From NCBI GenBank assembly GCA_001897605.1, contig MKTL01000022.1:33030-97029 (forward strand): 64,000 nucleotides of DNA. The letters are read 5' to 3'. The notes below the pieces were generated by a model, which worked only from the letters and a program-made list of their open reading frames with translations, was not told the DNA's origin and did not search any database. Each line of letters starts with the position of its first letter. The stretch's first letter is position 1. The position numbers were made by a program, and so were the translations under genes. The DNA is from Clostridiales bacterium 38-18 (GTDB lineage: Bacteria > Bacillota > Clostridia > Peptostreptococcales > Acidaminobacteraceae). Below, piece by piece: positions 33,791 through 41,622 of this stretch.

Positions 33791-33807
33791 AATGAAATAG
33801 TTTCATT
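33791..33807. repeat. Inverted repeat in the 5' leader of the MCP-like gene
   Basis: AATGAAA-TAG-TTTCATT, a perfect 7-3-7 repeat immediately upstream of the AAGGAG ribosome site of the minus-strand gene. It could be an operator or leader hairpin. Confidence 0.35.
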
Positions 33808-33975
33808 CTACTTATAGATGCAAAAACAATGCCATGTTACGGTTGAACCATAAATAGATTTAGTTGATTTAGTACAAGTAAACACTGCATTGTAAAAAAT
33901 AAAGTCTAAAAATTATTACGAAATTGTATTTTGAAGGTAGAATAACGTAAACTTTTCGATACATATAAATATATA

Positions 33976-33993
33976 TTTACACAAAAGTGTAAA
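33976..33993. repeat. Perfect palindrome in the MCP-MATE divergent intergenic region
   Basis: TTTACAC-AAAA-GTGTAAA is a perfect 7-4-7 inverted repeat in the 364-bp gap between the divergent MCP-like and MATE genes. It lies about 110 bp upstream of the MATE -10 box. The rest of the gap is very AT-rich and shows nothing else I can name. Confidence 0.5.
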
Positions 33994-34101
33994 CAAAAGT
34001 TTCACATTGATCTATTTAATGAAAAAATATATATTTTCTCAAATATTGATATAGAAGTGAGAAAGAATGTAGGATAGACTCTGTCTATCAAAAATCAGAT
34101 T

Positions 34102-34110
34102 TGCTATAAT
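34102..34110 (+). promoter_or_regulatory. Extended -10 promoter of the MATE gene
   Basis: TGC-TATAAT, an extended sigma-A -10 element, about 33 bp before the start codon; the -35 region is poor. Confidence 0.6.
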
Positions 34111-34142
34111 GTGAGAAAGACTAAAAGTTGAGGACATAAAAA

Positions 34143-35516
34143 ATGGAACATGATTTAACAAGAGGCCCTATTTTAAAAGGGCTTGTAAGGATGGCACTCC
34201 CTATAATGGGAACTAGCTTCATTCAAATGGCATATAATTTGACAGATATGATTTGGATTGGATTCCTGGGTTCCAATGCAGTTGCCGCAGTTGGAATAGC
34301 TGGATTCTTTATTTGGCTTTCGCAGGCGTTTATATTTTTAGGCAAGACGGGAACTGAAATAAGGGTAGCACAGGCCACTGGCGCTGGAAAAAATGACATT
34401 GCTCAAAAGGTAGCGCGCAACGGGTTGTTCATCAGTACGGTTGTTGCAATTCTCTATTCTACAGTAATCTTGCTTTTGAGGAAGCCATTAATTGGTTTTT
34501 TTAATACGAACGATGCTGGGGTTGAAGAAATGGCATTTGCCTATTTGATTATCGTCGTATTTGGCTTGATTTTTAATTTCTTAAATCAAGTTCTAACAGG
34601 GATATTTAATGGTAGAGGTAATAGCAAATTGCCGTTTCAGATTAATGCTGTCGGTCTTGTGATCAATATGGTGCTTGATCCTGTTTTAATCAATGGGCTG
34701 GGTCCTTTTCCAGTGATGGGGGTTAAAGGTGCTGCAATAGCAACTGTGTTTGCTCAAGCAGTGGTTCTATTGATTTTCATCTACAATATTCGCTTTAAGC
34801 ACAGCTTGTTTAAACACTTTCAATTCATAAAAAAACCCGACCTTGATGAAGTGGTCACTATTGTGAAAATGGGATTCCCGCCGGCACTTCAAAGTGCTCT
34901 TTTTACATTGATTTCGATGGTTATAGCAAGAATTATAGCTGAGTATGGTGCATTGCCGATTGCCGTTCAGAAGGTTGGCTCTCAAATAGAGTCCATCACA
35001 TGGATGACTGCAACTGGATTTGCTGTGGCACTAGGCAGCTTTGTTGGTCAAAACTATGGTGCCCACCAATATAGAAGAGTGGTAAAGGGCTACTTCACTT
35101 CAATGAAAATTGCGCTTGTCATAGGCTTGTTCAACACCGTATTGTTATTCTTTGGTGCAAAATGGCTATTCATGATATTTATCAGAGAATCCGCTGCGAT
35201 TCCGCTGGGGATAGATTATTTACGGATTTTAGCGATTTCTCAACTTTTTATGTGTGTTGAAATTACTAGCTCAGGCGCGTTTAATGGCATTGGGAAAACT
35301 GAACCAGCTGCCTTAACCAGTATCGTCTTTAACCTGCTAAGAATTCCCATGGCCATTTACTTTAGTAAAATGACCATTTTGGGATTAAATGGGATTTGGT
35401 GGAGTATTACAATCAGCAGTATATTTAAAGGAATTATCGTCTTTATTTGGTTTAATATCATTATTAAAAGCCGTCCTGAATTTAGTGATACAGCTGCAGA
35501 TTTGCTTGAAAATTGA
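34143..35516 (+). CDS. MATE-family efflux transporter
   Basis: This 457-residue protein with about twelve membrane helices belongs to the MATE (MatE) family of Na+ or H+-coupled multidrug exporters. Family segments: MALPIMGTSFIQMAYNLTDMIWIGFLGSNAVAAVGIAGFF, NQVLTGIFNGRGNSKLPFQINAVGLVINMVLDPVLI, and in the second half GFAVALGSFVGQNYGA and SSGAFNGIGKTEPAALTSI. A GAGGAC site precedes the start. Substrate is unknown. It is a single-gene unit with an extended -10 promoter. Confidence 0.94.
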   Translation: MEHDLTRGPILKGLVRMALPIMGTSFIQMAYNLTDMIWIGFLGSNAVAAVGIAGFFIWLSQAFIFLGKTGTEIRVAQATGAGKNDIAQKVARNGLFISTVVAILYSTVILLLRKPLIGFFNTNDAGVEEMAFAYLIIVVFGLIFNFLNQVLTGIFNGRGNSKLPFQINAVGLVINMVLDPVLINGLGPFPVMGVKGAAIATVFAQAVVLLIFIYNIRFKHSLFKHFQFIKKPDLDEVVTIVKMGFPPALQSALFTLISMVIARIIAEYGALPIAVQKVGSQIESITWMTATGFAVALGSFVGQNYGAHQYRRVVKGYFTSMKIALVIGLFNTVLLFFGAKWLFMIFIRESAAIPLGIDYLRILAISQLFMCVEITSSGAFNGIGKTEPAALTSIVFNLLRIPMAIYFSKMTILGLNGIWWSITISSIFKGIIVFIWFNIIIKSRPEFSDTAADLLEN

Positions 35517-35655
35517 CATTGAAAACTTTAATTAATTAACAATTAATTGTAAATTTTTTATTAACAAAGCCAAACACTTAAAATACTAAACAAAGTAAAG
35601 AACTCGTAAACTTACTTGATTTTTACTCATGTGAAGCGTATGATTAATTTTATCC

Positions 35656-35675
35656 GAGTCCGTTTGAATGGACTC
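35656..35675 (+). other. Leader hairpin upstream of the ArsB/NhaD-type transporter gene
   Basis: GAGTCC (35656-35661) pairs with GGACTC (35670-35675) about 30 bp before the start codon. There is no T-run. The remainder of the 35517-35706 gap is AT-rich, with TTAATTAAC-type repeats and no recognisable riboswitch. Confidence 0.35.
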
Positions 35676-35706
35676 AAAATACAAAGTATAGGAAGTGTGC
35701 GGGGGT

Positions 35707-36978
35707 ATGCAATTTCATCTTATATTGGCAATAGGTGTTTTTTTTATTACGTATTTACTTATTATGTCAGAGAAGCTAAACCGAACTGCAGTTGCAATGG
35801 TTGGCGCATTTTTAATGGTAATGCTTAATATTGAGGGACAAGAAAGAGCATTACACTATATTGATTTTAATACCATCGGGCTTTTAATTGGGATGATGAT
35901 TATTGTCAATGTTATGAAGAAAAGCGGTATTTTTCAGTATGTCGCGATAAAGGCAGCAAAAATTGCAAAGGGAGATCCCTGGAAAATTATACTCTACTTT
36001 TGTGTTATTACCGCCTTGGCATCAGCTTTACTCGATAACGTAACAACTGTTTTATTGATTGTACCGGTTACTTTAGTTATTACAGATACGCTGGAACTAA
36101 ATCCAATTCCTTTCTTAGTACCAGAAATACTAATTGCAAACATTGGTGGGACAGCAACACTAATTGGGGATCCGCCCAATATTATGATCGGTAGTGCTAC
36201 CGGGTTGGGATTTATGGATTTCTTAATCGCACTTGGTCCAGTAGTTGTGATTATTTTTATCGTCACAATGGTGATTTTTAAGTATGGCTATAGAATGCAC
36301 TATGTTGCAACAGATGCAAACAAGAGAAAGATCCTAAAGCTAGATGAAAAGAAGGCAATTAAGGATCCGATACTAATGAAAAAGAGCATTCTAATATTAC
36401 TTTGCACAGTATTGGGCTTTGTTTTACATCAGTATCTTGGCTATGAATCAGCGACAATTGCATTGTTTTTTGCATCTATCCTTTTGCTGATTAGTAAATG
36501 TGATGTTGAGGATATCTTTATTGAGATTGAATGGGCAACCATTTTCTTCTTCATCTCTTTATTTATCTTGGTTGGTGCGCTTGAAGAAGTCGGTGTTATG
36601 GAGTACTTAGCGTCTAAGCTATTAGAAGTAACTGAAGGCAATATGATGTTTACGATGATTGTTATTTTATGGGTTTCAGCCATTGCATCCTCAGTATTAG
36701 ATAACATACCATTCGTTGCGACTATGATTCCGCTGATCAAGAACTTTGGAGCTATGTCTGGCCTTGATGTGACTCCACTTTGGTGGGCGTTGGCGTTAGG
36801 TGCATGTTTAGGCGGCAATGGTACACTTGTCGGCGCTTCCGCTAACGTTATTGTTTCAGGTTTAATTGCAAGACATGGACAAAAATTAAGCTTTGGCTAT
36901 TATTTGAAAATTGGTTTTCCTTTAATGCTTGTATCGATTGTAATATCAACCGTTTACCTGGTTGTCTTTATCATATAA
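35707..36978 (+). CDS. ArsB/NhaD-type (SLC13/IT superfamily) membrane transporter
   Basis: This 423-residue polytopic protein belongs to the ArsB/NhaD family (PF03600). Marks are SEKLNRTAVAMVGAFLMVML, DFNTIGLLIGMMIIVNVMKKSG, the DNVTTVLLIVPVTL motif, IGGTATLIGDPPNIMIGS, and in the second half SSVLDNIPFVATMIPLI and LGGNGTLVGASANVI. The repeated DN and GG.GT motifs are those of the ion-binding region. Substrate could be arsenite, Na+ or an organic anion; no ars genes are nearby. The chosen ATG gives the usual family N-terminus; the GTG four codons earlier is possible. An unknown gene follows by 12 bp. Confidence 0.9.
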   Translation: MQFHLILAIGVFFITYLLIMSEKLNRTAVAMVGAFLMVMLNIEGQERALHYIDFNTIGLLIGMMIIVNVMKKSGIFQYVAIKAAKIAKGDPWKIILYFCVITALASALLDNVTTVLLIVPVTLVITDTLELNPIPFLVPEILIANIGGTATLIGDPPNIMIGSATGLGFMDFLIALGPVVVIIFIVTMVIFKYGYRMHYVATDANKRKILKLDEKKAIKDPILMKKSILILLCTVLGFVLHQYLGYESATIALFFASILLLISKCDVEDIFIEIEWATIFFFISLFILVGALEEVGVMEYLASKLLEVTEGNMMFTMIVILWVSAIASSVLDNIPFVATMIPLIKNFGAMSGLDVTPLWWALALGACLGGNGTLVGASANVIVSGLIARHGQKLSFGYYLKIGFPLMLVSIVISTVYLVVFII

Positions 36979-36990
36979 GGAGGCGTCTAA

Positions 36991-37470
36991 ATGCGAAAAT
37001 TGATGAATGCAGAACTGATGGAACACGATATTAAGCTAAGACAGATGGGTGCAGACGTTTATGTTATCAATTCAAAAATGTGCTTTGTTGTCTTTCTTGT
37101 CGGCAGCACAGAAATTGCCTATGTTTATAATGTCAACAAAAAAGGACGTTATTTTCTAGAGAGAATCAAACCCTATCCATTAGCACTAAGAGAGTTTGAA
37201 AGAGAAGAAGATGTTATTGAAATCATTGAAATTGATCTGGAGCAATTTAAAAACGCTTCAAACAGTCACAATATAGAAACGTTTATTGAGATTAATCAAA
37301 ACTTCAATCTATCATTAAGAAAGTTTGAAGATTTATTCCTTTACTTTAATGTGCCAAAGGAGACCGCTGAGGCGATAAAATCTAAGCTTGGAGAGATTGA
37401 CCAAATCATTGAGACTGCAAAAACCTCATCAGATCGAATTTACTTTAAGAAAAACCCTGATAATCTATAA
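36991..37470 (+). CDS. Hypothetical protein co-transcribed with the transporter
   Basis: I do not recognise this 159-residue protein. It has a strong AAGGAGG ribosome site and lies 12 bp behind the transporter gene, so the two form an operon. The first half looks like a small alpha/beta domain (DVYVINSKMCFVVFLVGSTEIAYVYNVNKKGRYFLERIKPYP); the second half is helical and acidic (EREEDVIEIIEIDLEQF, then KFEDLFLYFNVPKETAEAIKSKLGEIDQII). No membrane segment, signal peptide or metal motif is visible. It may be a cytosolic partner or regulator of the transporter. The 163-bp gap after it shows no terminator. Confidence 0.75.
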   Translation: MRKLMNAELMEHDIKLRQMGADVYVINSKMCFVVFLVGSTEIAYVYNVNKKGRYFLERIKPYPLALREFEREEDVIEIIEIDLEQFKNASNSHNIETFIEINQNFNLSLRKFEDLFLYFNVPKETAEAIKSKLGEIDQIIETAKTSSDRIYFKKNPDNL

Positions 37471-37633
37471 ACAGTTTTGTAACATTTGGTTTAAAGGATA
37501 GGTCGCTGTCTAATTGTGTCAGTTCATTAAAAATTCTGTTAATAAAAAGTACGAGATTATTAACACCGATTTTATTGTATTTCCAAACTCTATATGGTAT
37601 TTTTAAGGCATATTGAAACGAGGAGTACATAGA

Positions 37634-38092
37634 ATGACATTAACGGAATTCAAAACGACAAGCCCCTACAATTTTTCGCCTGTCGATATCATATTAGAAT
37701 GGTCTAATCAAGCAGTAGAGCTTCACTATGGCGATCAGGAAAGGATTCAGATTTCTAAAATCCAAACGATTGCCTCAGAAAGCGTAGATAAGGTGGTTAT
37801 CAGTGAGATCTCTGGTAAAGACCATACCATCAAAGAGATTTTGACAGAAGCCAGTCGTATTCTAAAGAAAAACGGTAGATTGTTTATTGCACTTGGAAAA
37901 ACTGTGGGCATCAACCCATTTTCACGACTTAAAGCTAAGCAAAAAAGCGAGCAAGTGATGACACATATAGAAAAGTATGTGGGTGAGCTTGACCTGTTGA
38001 TTGATAAGAACTACATACTTCAGGATGATCAGGTTTTACTTGAAGTGGTAAAGTTAGAAAGTGATTATATATTAAAGAAGGTTGTCATATAG
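37634..38092 (+). CDS. Small protein resembling the C-terminal part of a SAM-dependent methyltransferase
   Basis: This 152-residue protein starts at the ATG at 37634 behind CGAGGAG. The segment DKVVISEISGKDHTIKEILTEASRILKKNGRLFIAL resembles motif II/III of class I methyltransferases, where 'eaxRvLKpGGrl' follows the acidic strand. No GxGxG SAM-binding motif precedes it, and the N-terminal 45 residues are unlike motif I. It is therefore either a degenerate methyltransferase paralogue or a different fold with chance resemblance. No frameshift is visible; the frame is intact and well translated by its ribosome site. A terminator overlaps its 3' end. Confidence 0.65.
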   Translation: MTLTEFKTTSPYNFSPVDIILEWSNQAVELHYGDQERIQISKIQTIASESVDKVVISEISGKDHTIKEILTEASRILKKNGRLFIALGKTVGINPFSRLKAKQKSEQVMTHIEKYVGELDLLIDKNYILQDDQVLLEVVKLESDYILKKVVI

Positions 38093-38119
38093 CGGTGCTG
38101 TTGTGACAGCCTTTTTTTT
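38079..38119 (+). terminator. Intrinsic terminator overlapping the preceding stop codon
   Basis: AGGTTGTCA (38079-38087) pairs with TGACAGCCT (38104-38112) with one wobble and is followed by a T-run. Confidence 0.85.
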
Positions 38120-38153
38120 ATGTTAGAATCAAAATACAAAGTGAGGTGATCGT

Positions 38154-39140
38154 GTGTTTATAAGAAAAAAGTATGTTATATTTTTCTTACTCTTCTGTAT
38201 GGGCATCATTTTAGTAGCCTGTACACCAAAAACAGAAATAATTGGCACAGAGAATACAGATGATTCCACGCTTCAGGCTACAGATACTATTGAAGGTGAA
38301 GAAATTCAAAATGTTTATATTACATGTGCAGCGGCAGAAGGGCTATCGGCGTATTCGCTTACAAAGATTTTATATGAACAGCCAACATTAACCGAGGGCA
38401 TTACCCTTGACTATAAATTATACAATGATGTCGCTTCGCTCAAAGAGGCATTAAGTAACAAAGAGCCGTCCATAGCAGTTCTTCCCTTTACACTTGCAAT
38501 AGACACTTTGGTTGAACAGGATGATTACAAGCTACTTGGAGTGGCTAAGGGAAACAACCATTTACTTCTAGGAATAGAGTCTTTATATGATGTAAAGGGT
38601 AAATCCATAAAGGTGTATGATCCCTCTGGCTATCAAGGCCTTTACTCTTCTTCTATTAAAAGATTAACCCATGATTTAGCACTAAAAGGATTAATTCTAG
38701 ATCGTGACTATACATTATCTTATATAGATGCCATGGAGGATATGGTTCAAACGAGTCCAAATGATCTGTTGATGATTGAGGAGGTCTATCTAGATAATCC
38801 ACAATTTAAATCGTACAATAATTACGTGACTTTAGATGAAGTGGAAGATTATCAGCTTGCGGTTATCGTCCAACGAGATGCGTATGAGGTTTATCCTGAG
38901 CTGGTGTCATCCTTTAACAATGCCTATTATCGCGCTTGTATATGGCTAAGCGCAAACCCTGAAAGAGCCATTGCCTACGCGATGCAAATAGACACAACCC
39001 AAACCACAATGCCTGTAAGAAGTATCTATTACTTTAATGCGGATAAAAGTATAAATCAAATACTTCAAATGATTGATTGGCTAGGCTATAGACAGAACAT
39101 AAAGGAACGTATTTCAAATAGTGTTTACAAGGGCCAATAG
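38154..39140 (+). CDS. NMT1/SsuA-like substrate-binding lipoprotein
   Basis: This 328-residue lipoprotein starts at GTG 38154, with GAGGTGAT upstream. It has a lipobox in IILVACTP (Cys near 23). The rest looks like a periplasmic-binding type 2 fold: NVYITCAAAEGLSAYSLTKILYE, SIAVLPFTLAIDTLVEQDDYKLLGVAKG, then LYDVKGKSIKVYDPSGYQGLYSS. Such proteins bind sulfonates, thiamine precursors or similar for ABC import. No permease or ATPase gene is adjacent, so it is an orphan receptor or works with a distant transporter. A small membrane protein gene follows closely. Confidence 0.8.
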   Translation: MFIRKKYVIFFLLFCMGIILVACTPKTEIIGTENTDDSTLQATDTIEGEEIQNVYITCAAAEGLSAYSLTKILYEQPTLTEGITLDYKLYNDVASLKEALSNKEPSIAVLPFTLAIDTLVEQDDYKLLGVAKGNNHLLLGIESLYDVKGKSIKVYDPSGYQGLYSSSIKRLTHDLALKGLILDRDYTLSYIDAMEDMVQTSPNDLLMIEEVYLDNPQFKSYNNYVTLDEVEDYQLAVIVQRDAYEVYPELVSSFNNAYYRACIWLSANPERAIAYAMQIDTTQTTMPVRSIYYFNADKSINQILQMIDWLGYRQNIKERISNSVYKGQ

Positions 39141-39156
39141 ACGAATGGAGGGCGAT

Positions 39157-39543
39157 ATGGAACATCTATACAAATGGCAAGAGTTAGATATAAGAAAGGA
39201 TGCAGCTTCAGAGTCATTCTTCCTTGACTTTGAAAAGGACATGGCTGAGAATGGAATAAGAACGAGAATTGAACCTATTTCAGATGGCGGATATCGCCTT
39301 CTTGTCCCTTTAAAGGATTTTGAAGTGGCAAAAGCGTATTATACGGGTGAAGTAAAAACCGTCATATCTACGCATGAGTCGCTTTATCATGTATTCGATA
39401 ATGATCTCTCATTTAAAAATAAGAAGTTATACGACAATCCGTATAAGGGTATAGGGAAATTCAATCGATTTAGAAGCTACTTTTACATTGCTTTTGTTTT
39501 AGTCGTTATGTTAATCATTTTGAAGTTTGTTAAAATTCCGTGA
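39157..39543 (+). CDS. Small protein with C-terminal membrane anchor
   Basis: This 128-residue protein starts at the ATG at 39157, five bases after GGAGGG and 16 bp behind the lipoprotein gene; an earlier in-frame GTG overlaps that gene. About 105 soluble residues are followed by one membrane helix (YFYIAFVLVVMLIILKFV), so it is tail-anchored with the domain in the cytoplasm. The segment GIRTRIEPISDGGYRLLVPLKDFEVAKAYY resembles the small alpha/beta repeat of DUF2007-type proteins, but this is only suggestive. Function unknown. Confidence 0.75.
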   Translation: MEHLYKWQELDIRKDAASESFFLDFEKDMAENGIRTRIEPISDGGYRLLVPLKDFEVAKAYYTGEVKTVISTHESLYHVFDNDLSFKNKKLYDNPYKGIGKFNRFRSYFYIAFVLVVMLIILKFVKIP

Positions 39544-39570
39544 ATTTACTATAAAAATGAATTATGACCT

Positions 39571-39651
39571 TTGACTTTTTAGGTATTAGTGTTAAACTAT
39601 TGTCATGGGGATAGTTTATTTTTTTGCTTAACAAAGTTAAATTATTAACAA
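39571..39651 (+). promoter_or_regulatory. Promoter and Rex-like operator of bcd-etfBA
   Basis: TTGACT (39571-39576), 16-bp spacer and TAAACT (39593-39598) form a sigma-A promoter. At 39634-39651, AAGTTAA-ATTA-TTAACAA matches the Rex consensus TTGTTAA-N4-TTAACAA in 12 of 14 fixed positions. The site lies between the transcript start and the ribosome site, where a bound repressor would block elongation. Rex senses NADH/NAD+ and controls bcd-etf operons in Clostridia. Confidence 0.65.
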
Positions 39652-39665
39652 ATGGAGGGACAAAA

Positions 39666-40805
39666 ATGACATTTGAAATGACAAATGAAGACCTCATGAT
39701 GCGTGAACTGTTCAAAAAGTTTACAAAAAATGAGGTAGAACCAATTGCTGCGGAAATAGATGATTTAGAAAGATTCCCAGCGGAAACTGTTAAAAAAATG
39801 GCAAACCTCGGCATGATGGGTATTCCATTTCCGAGAAACTACGGTGGCGCAGGTGGTACTTACTGGCAGTACATCAACCTTGTTGAAGAGCTTGCTGTAG
39901 CATGCGGTACAACTTCGGTTGTCTTATCTGCACATACTTCACTTTGTGCAGCACCTATCTATGAATTTGGTACAGAGGAACAAAAACAAAAATTCCTAGT
40001 ACCACTAGCTAAAGGTGAAAAAATCGGTGCATTCGGTTTGACTGAGCCTAATGCAGGAACAGACGCTTCTGGTCAACAAACAACTGCAGTTCGTGATGGC
40101 GATCATTACATCCTAAACGGAAGTAAAATCTTTATCACTAATGCTGGCTATGCAGATATTTATATCGTTATCGCTATGACAGATCGCTCTGCAGGCTTAA
40201 AAGGCATTTCAGCATTTATCGTTGAAGCAGGCACGCCAGGATTTTCTATCGGTAAAAAAGAAGCAAAAATGGGTATTAGAGGCTCTAGTACTTGTGAGCT
40301 TATCTTTGAAGATTGTAGAGTTCCTGCTGAGAATATGCTTGGCAGTGAAGGTAAGGGCTTTAAAGTTGCAATGATGACACTTGATGGTGGTCGTATCGGT
40401 ATTGCTGCTCAGGCACTTGGTATTGCGCAAGGCGCTTACAATGAAACTGTAAAATATGTAAAAGAAAGAAAACAATTTGGCAGACCTATTGCTGCCTTCC
40501 AAAATACACAATTTGAAATTGCAAATATGAAAACCAAAATTGAAGCGGCAAGATTTTTGGTTTACAGCGCTGCGTATAAAAAGGATAAAAAGATGAATTA
40601 TTCTCAAGATGCAGCAATGGCGAAGCTTTATGCTTCAGAAGTTGCAATGGAGGTTACGACTAAAGCGGTTCAACTACACGGTGGTTACGGCTATACCCGT
40701 GAATACCCAGTTGAAAGAATGATGAGAGATGCGAAAATCACTGAGATCTATGAAGGTACAAGTGAAGTTCAAAGAATGGTTATCTCAGCAGCTGAATTGA
40801 AATAG
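39666..40805 (+). CDS. bcd: Butyryl-CoA (short-chain acyl-CoA) dehydrogenase
   Basis: This 379-residue flavoprotein starts at the ATG at 39666 behind GGAGGG. It has the complete acyl-CoA dehydrogenase fold: [14 protein letters not shown] and [18 protein letters not shown] (FAD/substrate region), [34 protein letters not shown], and the C-terminal [31 protein letters not shown], where Glu363 of YEG is the expected catalytic base. Linkage to etfB and etfA marks it as the crotonyl-CoA-reducing Bcd of butyrate-type metabolism, probably an electron-bifurcating Bcd-Etf complex. Thiolase, crotonase and hydroxybutyryl-CoA dehydrogenase genes are not in the window. Confidence 0.94.
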   Translation: MTFEMTNEDLMMRELFKKFTKNEVEPIAAEIDDLERFPAETVKKMANLGMMGIPFPRNYGGAGGTYWQYINLVEELAVACGTTSVVLSAHTSLCAAPIYEFGTEEQKQKFLVPLAKGEKIGAFGLTEPNAGTDASGQQTTAVRDGDHYILNGSKIFITNAGYADIYIVIAMTDRSAGLKGISAFIVEAGTPGFSIGKKEAKMGIRGSSTCELIFEDCRVPAENMLGSEGKGFKVAMMTLDGGRIGIAAQALGIAQGAYNETVKYVKERKQFGRPIAAFQNTQFEIANMKTKIEAARFLVYSAAYKKDKKMNYSQDAAMAKLYASEVAMEVTTKAVQLHGGYGYTREYPVERMMRDAKITEIYEGTSEVQRMVISAAELK

Positions 40806-40828
40806 TCTGTGTAAATGGAGGGAAAACG

Positions 40829-41611
40829 ATGAAAATTGTTGTATGTATAAAACAAGTACCAGATACGAATGAAGTACGTCTTGATCCGAAGACGGGTACA
40901 CTGATTCGTGATGGCGTACCAAGCATCATCAATCCAGATGATAAAGCTGGATTAGAAGCAGCATTAAGATTAAAGGATCAATACGGTGCACATGTTACTG
41001 TTATTACAATGGGACCACCACAAGCTAAGGTTGCTCTTCAAGAAGCTTATGCGATGGGTGCAGACCGTGTGATCTTATTAACAGATAGAGTATTTGCAGG
41101 CGCAGACACATTAGCAACATCGACAACCATTGCGGCTGCACTTAAAAAGATAGATTTTGATTTAGTGATTACAGGTAGACAAGCAATCGATGGTGATACA
41201 GCACAAGTTGGTCCGCAAATTGCTGAACATTTAGCTTTACCACAAATTTCATATGTATCGGCATTTGAGCACCACGGTGATCATGCGGTTGTAAAAAGAA
41301 GCTTTGAAGATGGTTTCCAAAAGATTAAAGTAGCTTATCCATGCTTAATTACGGCTTTAGCAGAACTAAACGAAGCGAGATATATGTCAATTAAGGGCTT
41401 AATCGACGCACATAGAACACTTGAGATCGAAACTTGGGGCTTTGCTGAAATCGATGCTCCTGTTGAAAAAATGGGTCTTAAGGGTTCACCTACAAAGGTT
41501 AAGAAATCGTTTACTAAGGGCGCAAAATCTGCTGGTAAAGTCATGGAAGGAACGCCAAAGGAATTGGCGATTGCGATCGTTGACAAGTTACAAGAAAAAT
41601 TCATAATCTAG
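40829..41611 (+). CDS. etfB: Electron transfer flavoprotein beta subunit
   Basis: This 260-residue protein begins MKIVVCIKQVPDTNEVRLDPKTGTL, the standard EtfB start, and carries GADRVILLTDRVFAGADTLATS, TGRQAIDGDTAQVGPQIAEHL and the C-terminal EGTPKELAIAIVDKLQ. In Bcd-associated Etf complexes the beta subunit holds the bifurcating flavin that oxidises NADH, with electrons going to ferredoxin and to crotonyl-CoA; whether this one bifurcates cannot be decided by eye. It lies 23 bp after bcd with GGAGGG, and 11 bp before etfA. Confidence 0.96.
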   Translation: MKIVVCIKQVPDTNEVRLDPKTGTLIRDGVPSIINPDDKAGLEAALRLKDQYGAHVTVITMGPPQAKVALQEAYAMGADRVILLTDRVFAGADTLATSTTIAAALKKIDFDLVITGRQAIDGDTAQVGPQIAEHLALPQISYVSAFEHHGDHAVVKRSFEDGFQKIKVAYPCLITALAELNEARYMSIKGLIDAHRTLEIETWGFAEIDAPVEKMGLKGSPTKVKKSFTKGAKSAGKVMEGTPKELAIAIVDKLQEKFII

Positions 41612-41622
41612 GAGGCCATATA

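Noticed and set aside
35517-35706. Riboswitch upstream of the ArsB/NhaD-type transporter
   Set aside because: Only one small hairpin is visible; no conserved core of a riboswitch class I know was found.
37479-37494. WalR-like TGTAAC...TTTAAA
   Set aside because: The half-sites are six rather than five bases apart and the second half is mismatched.
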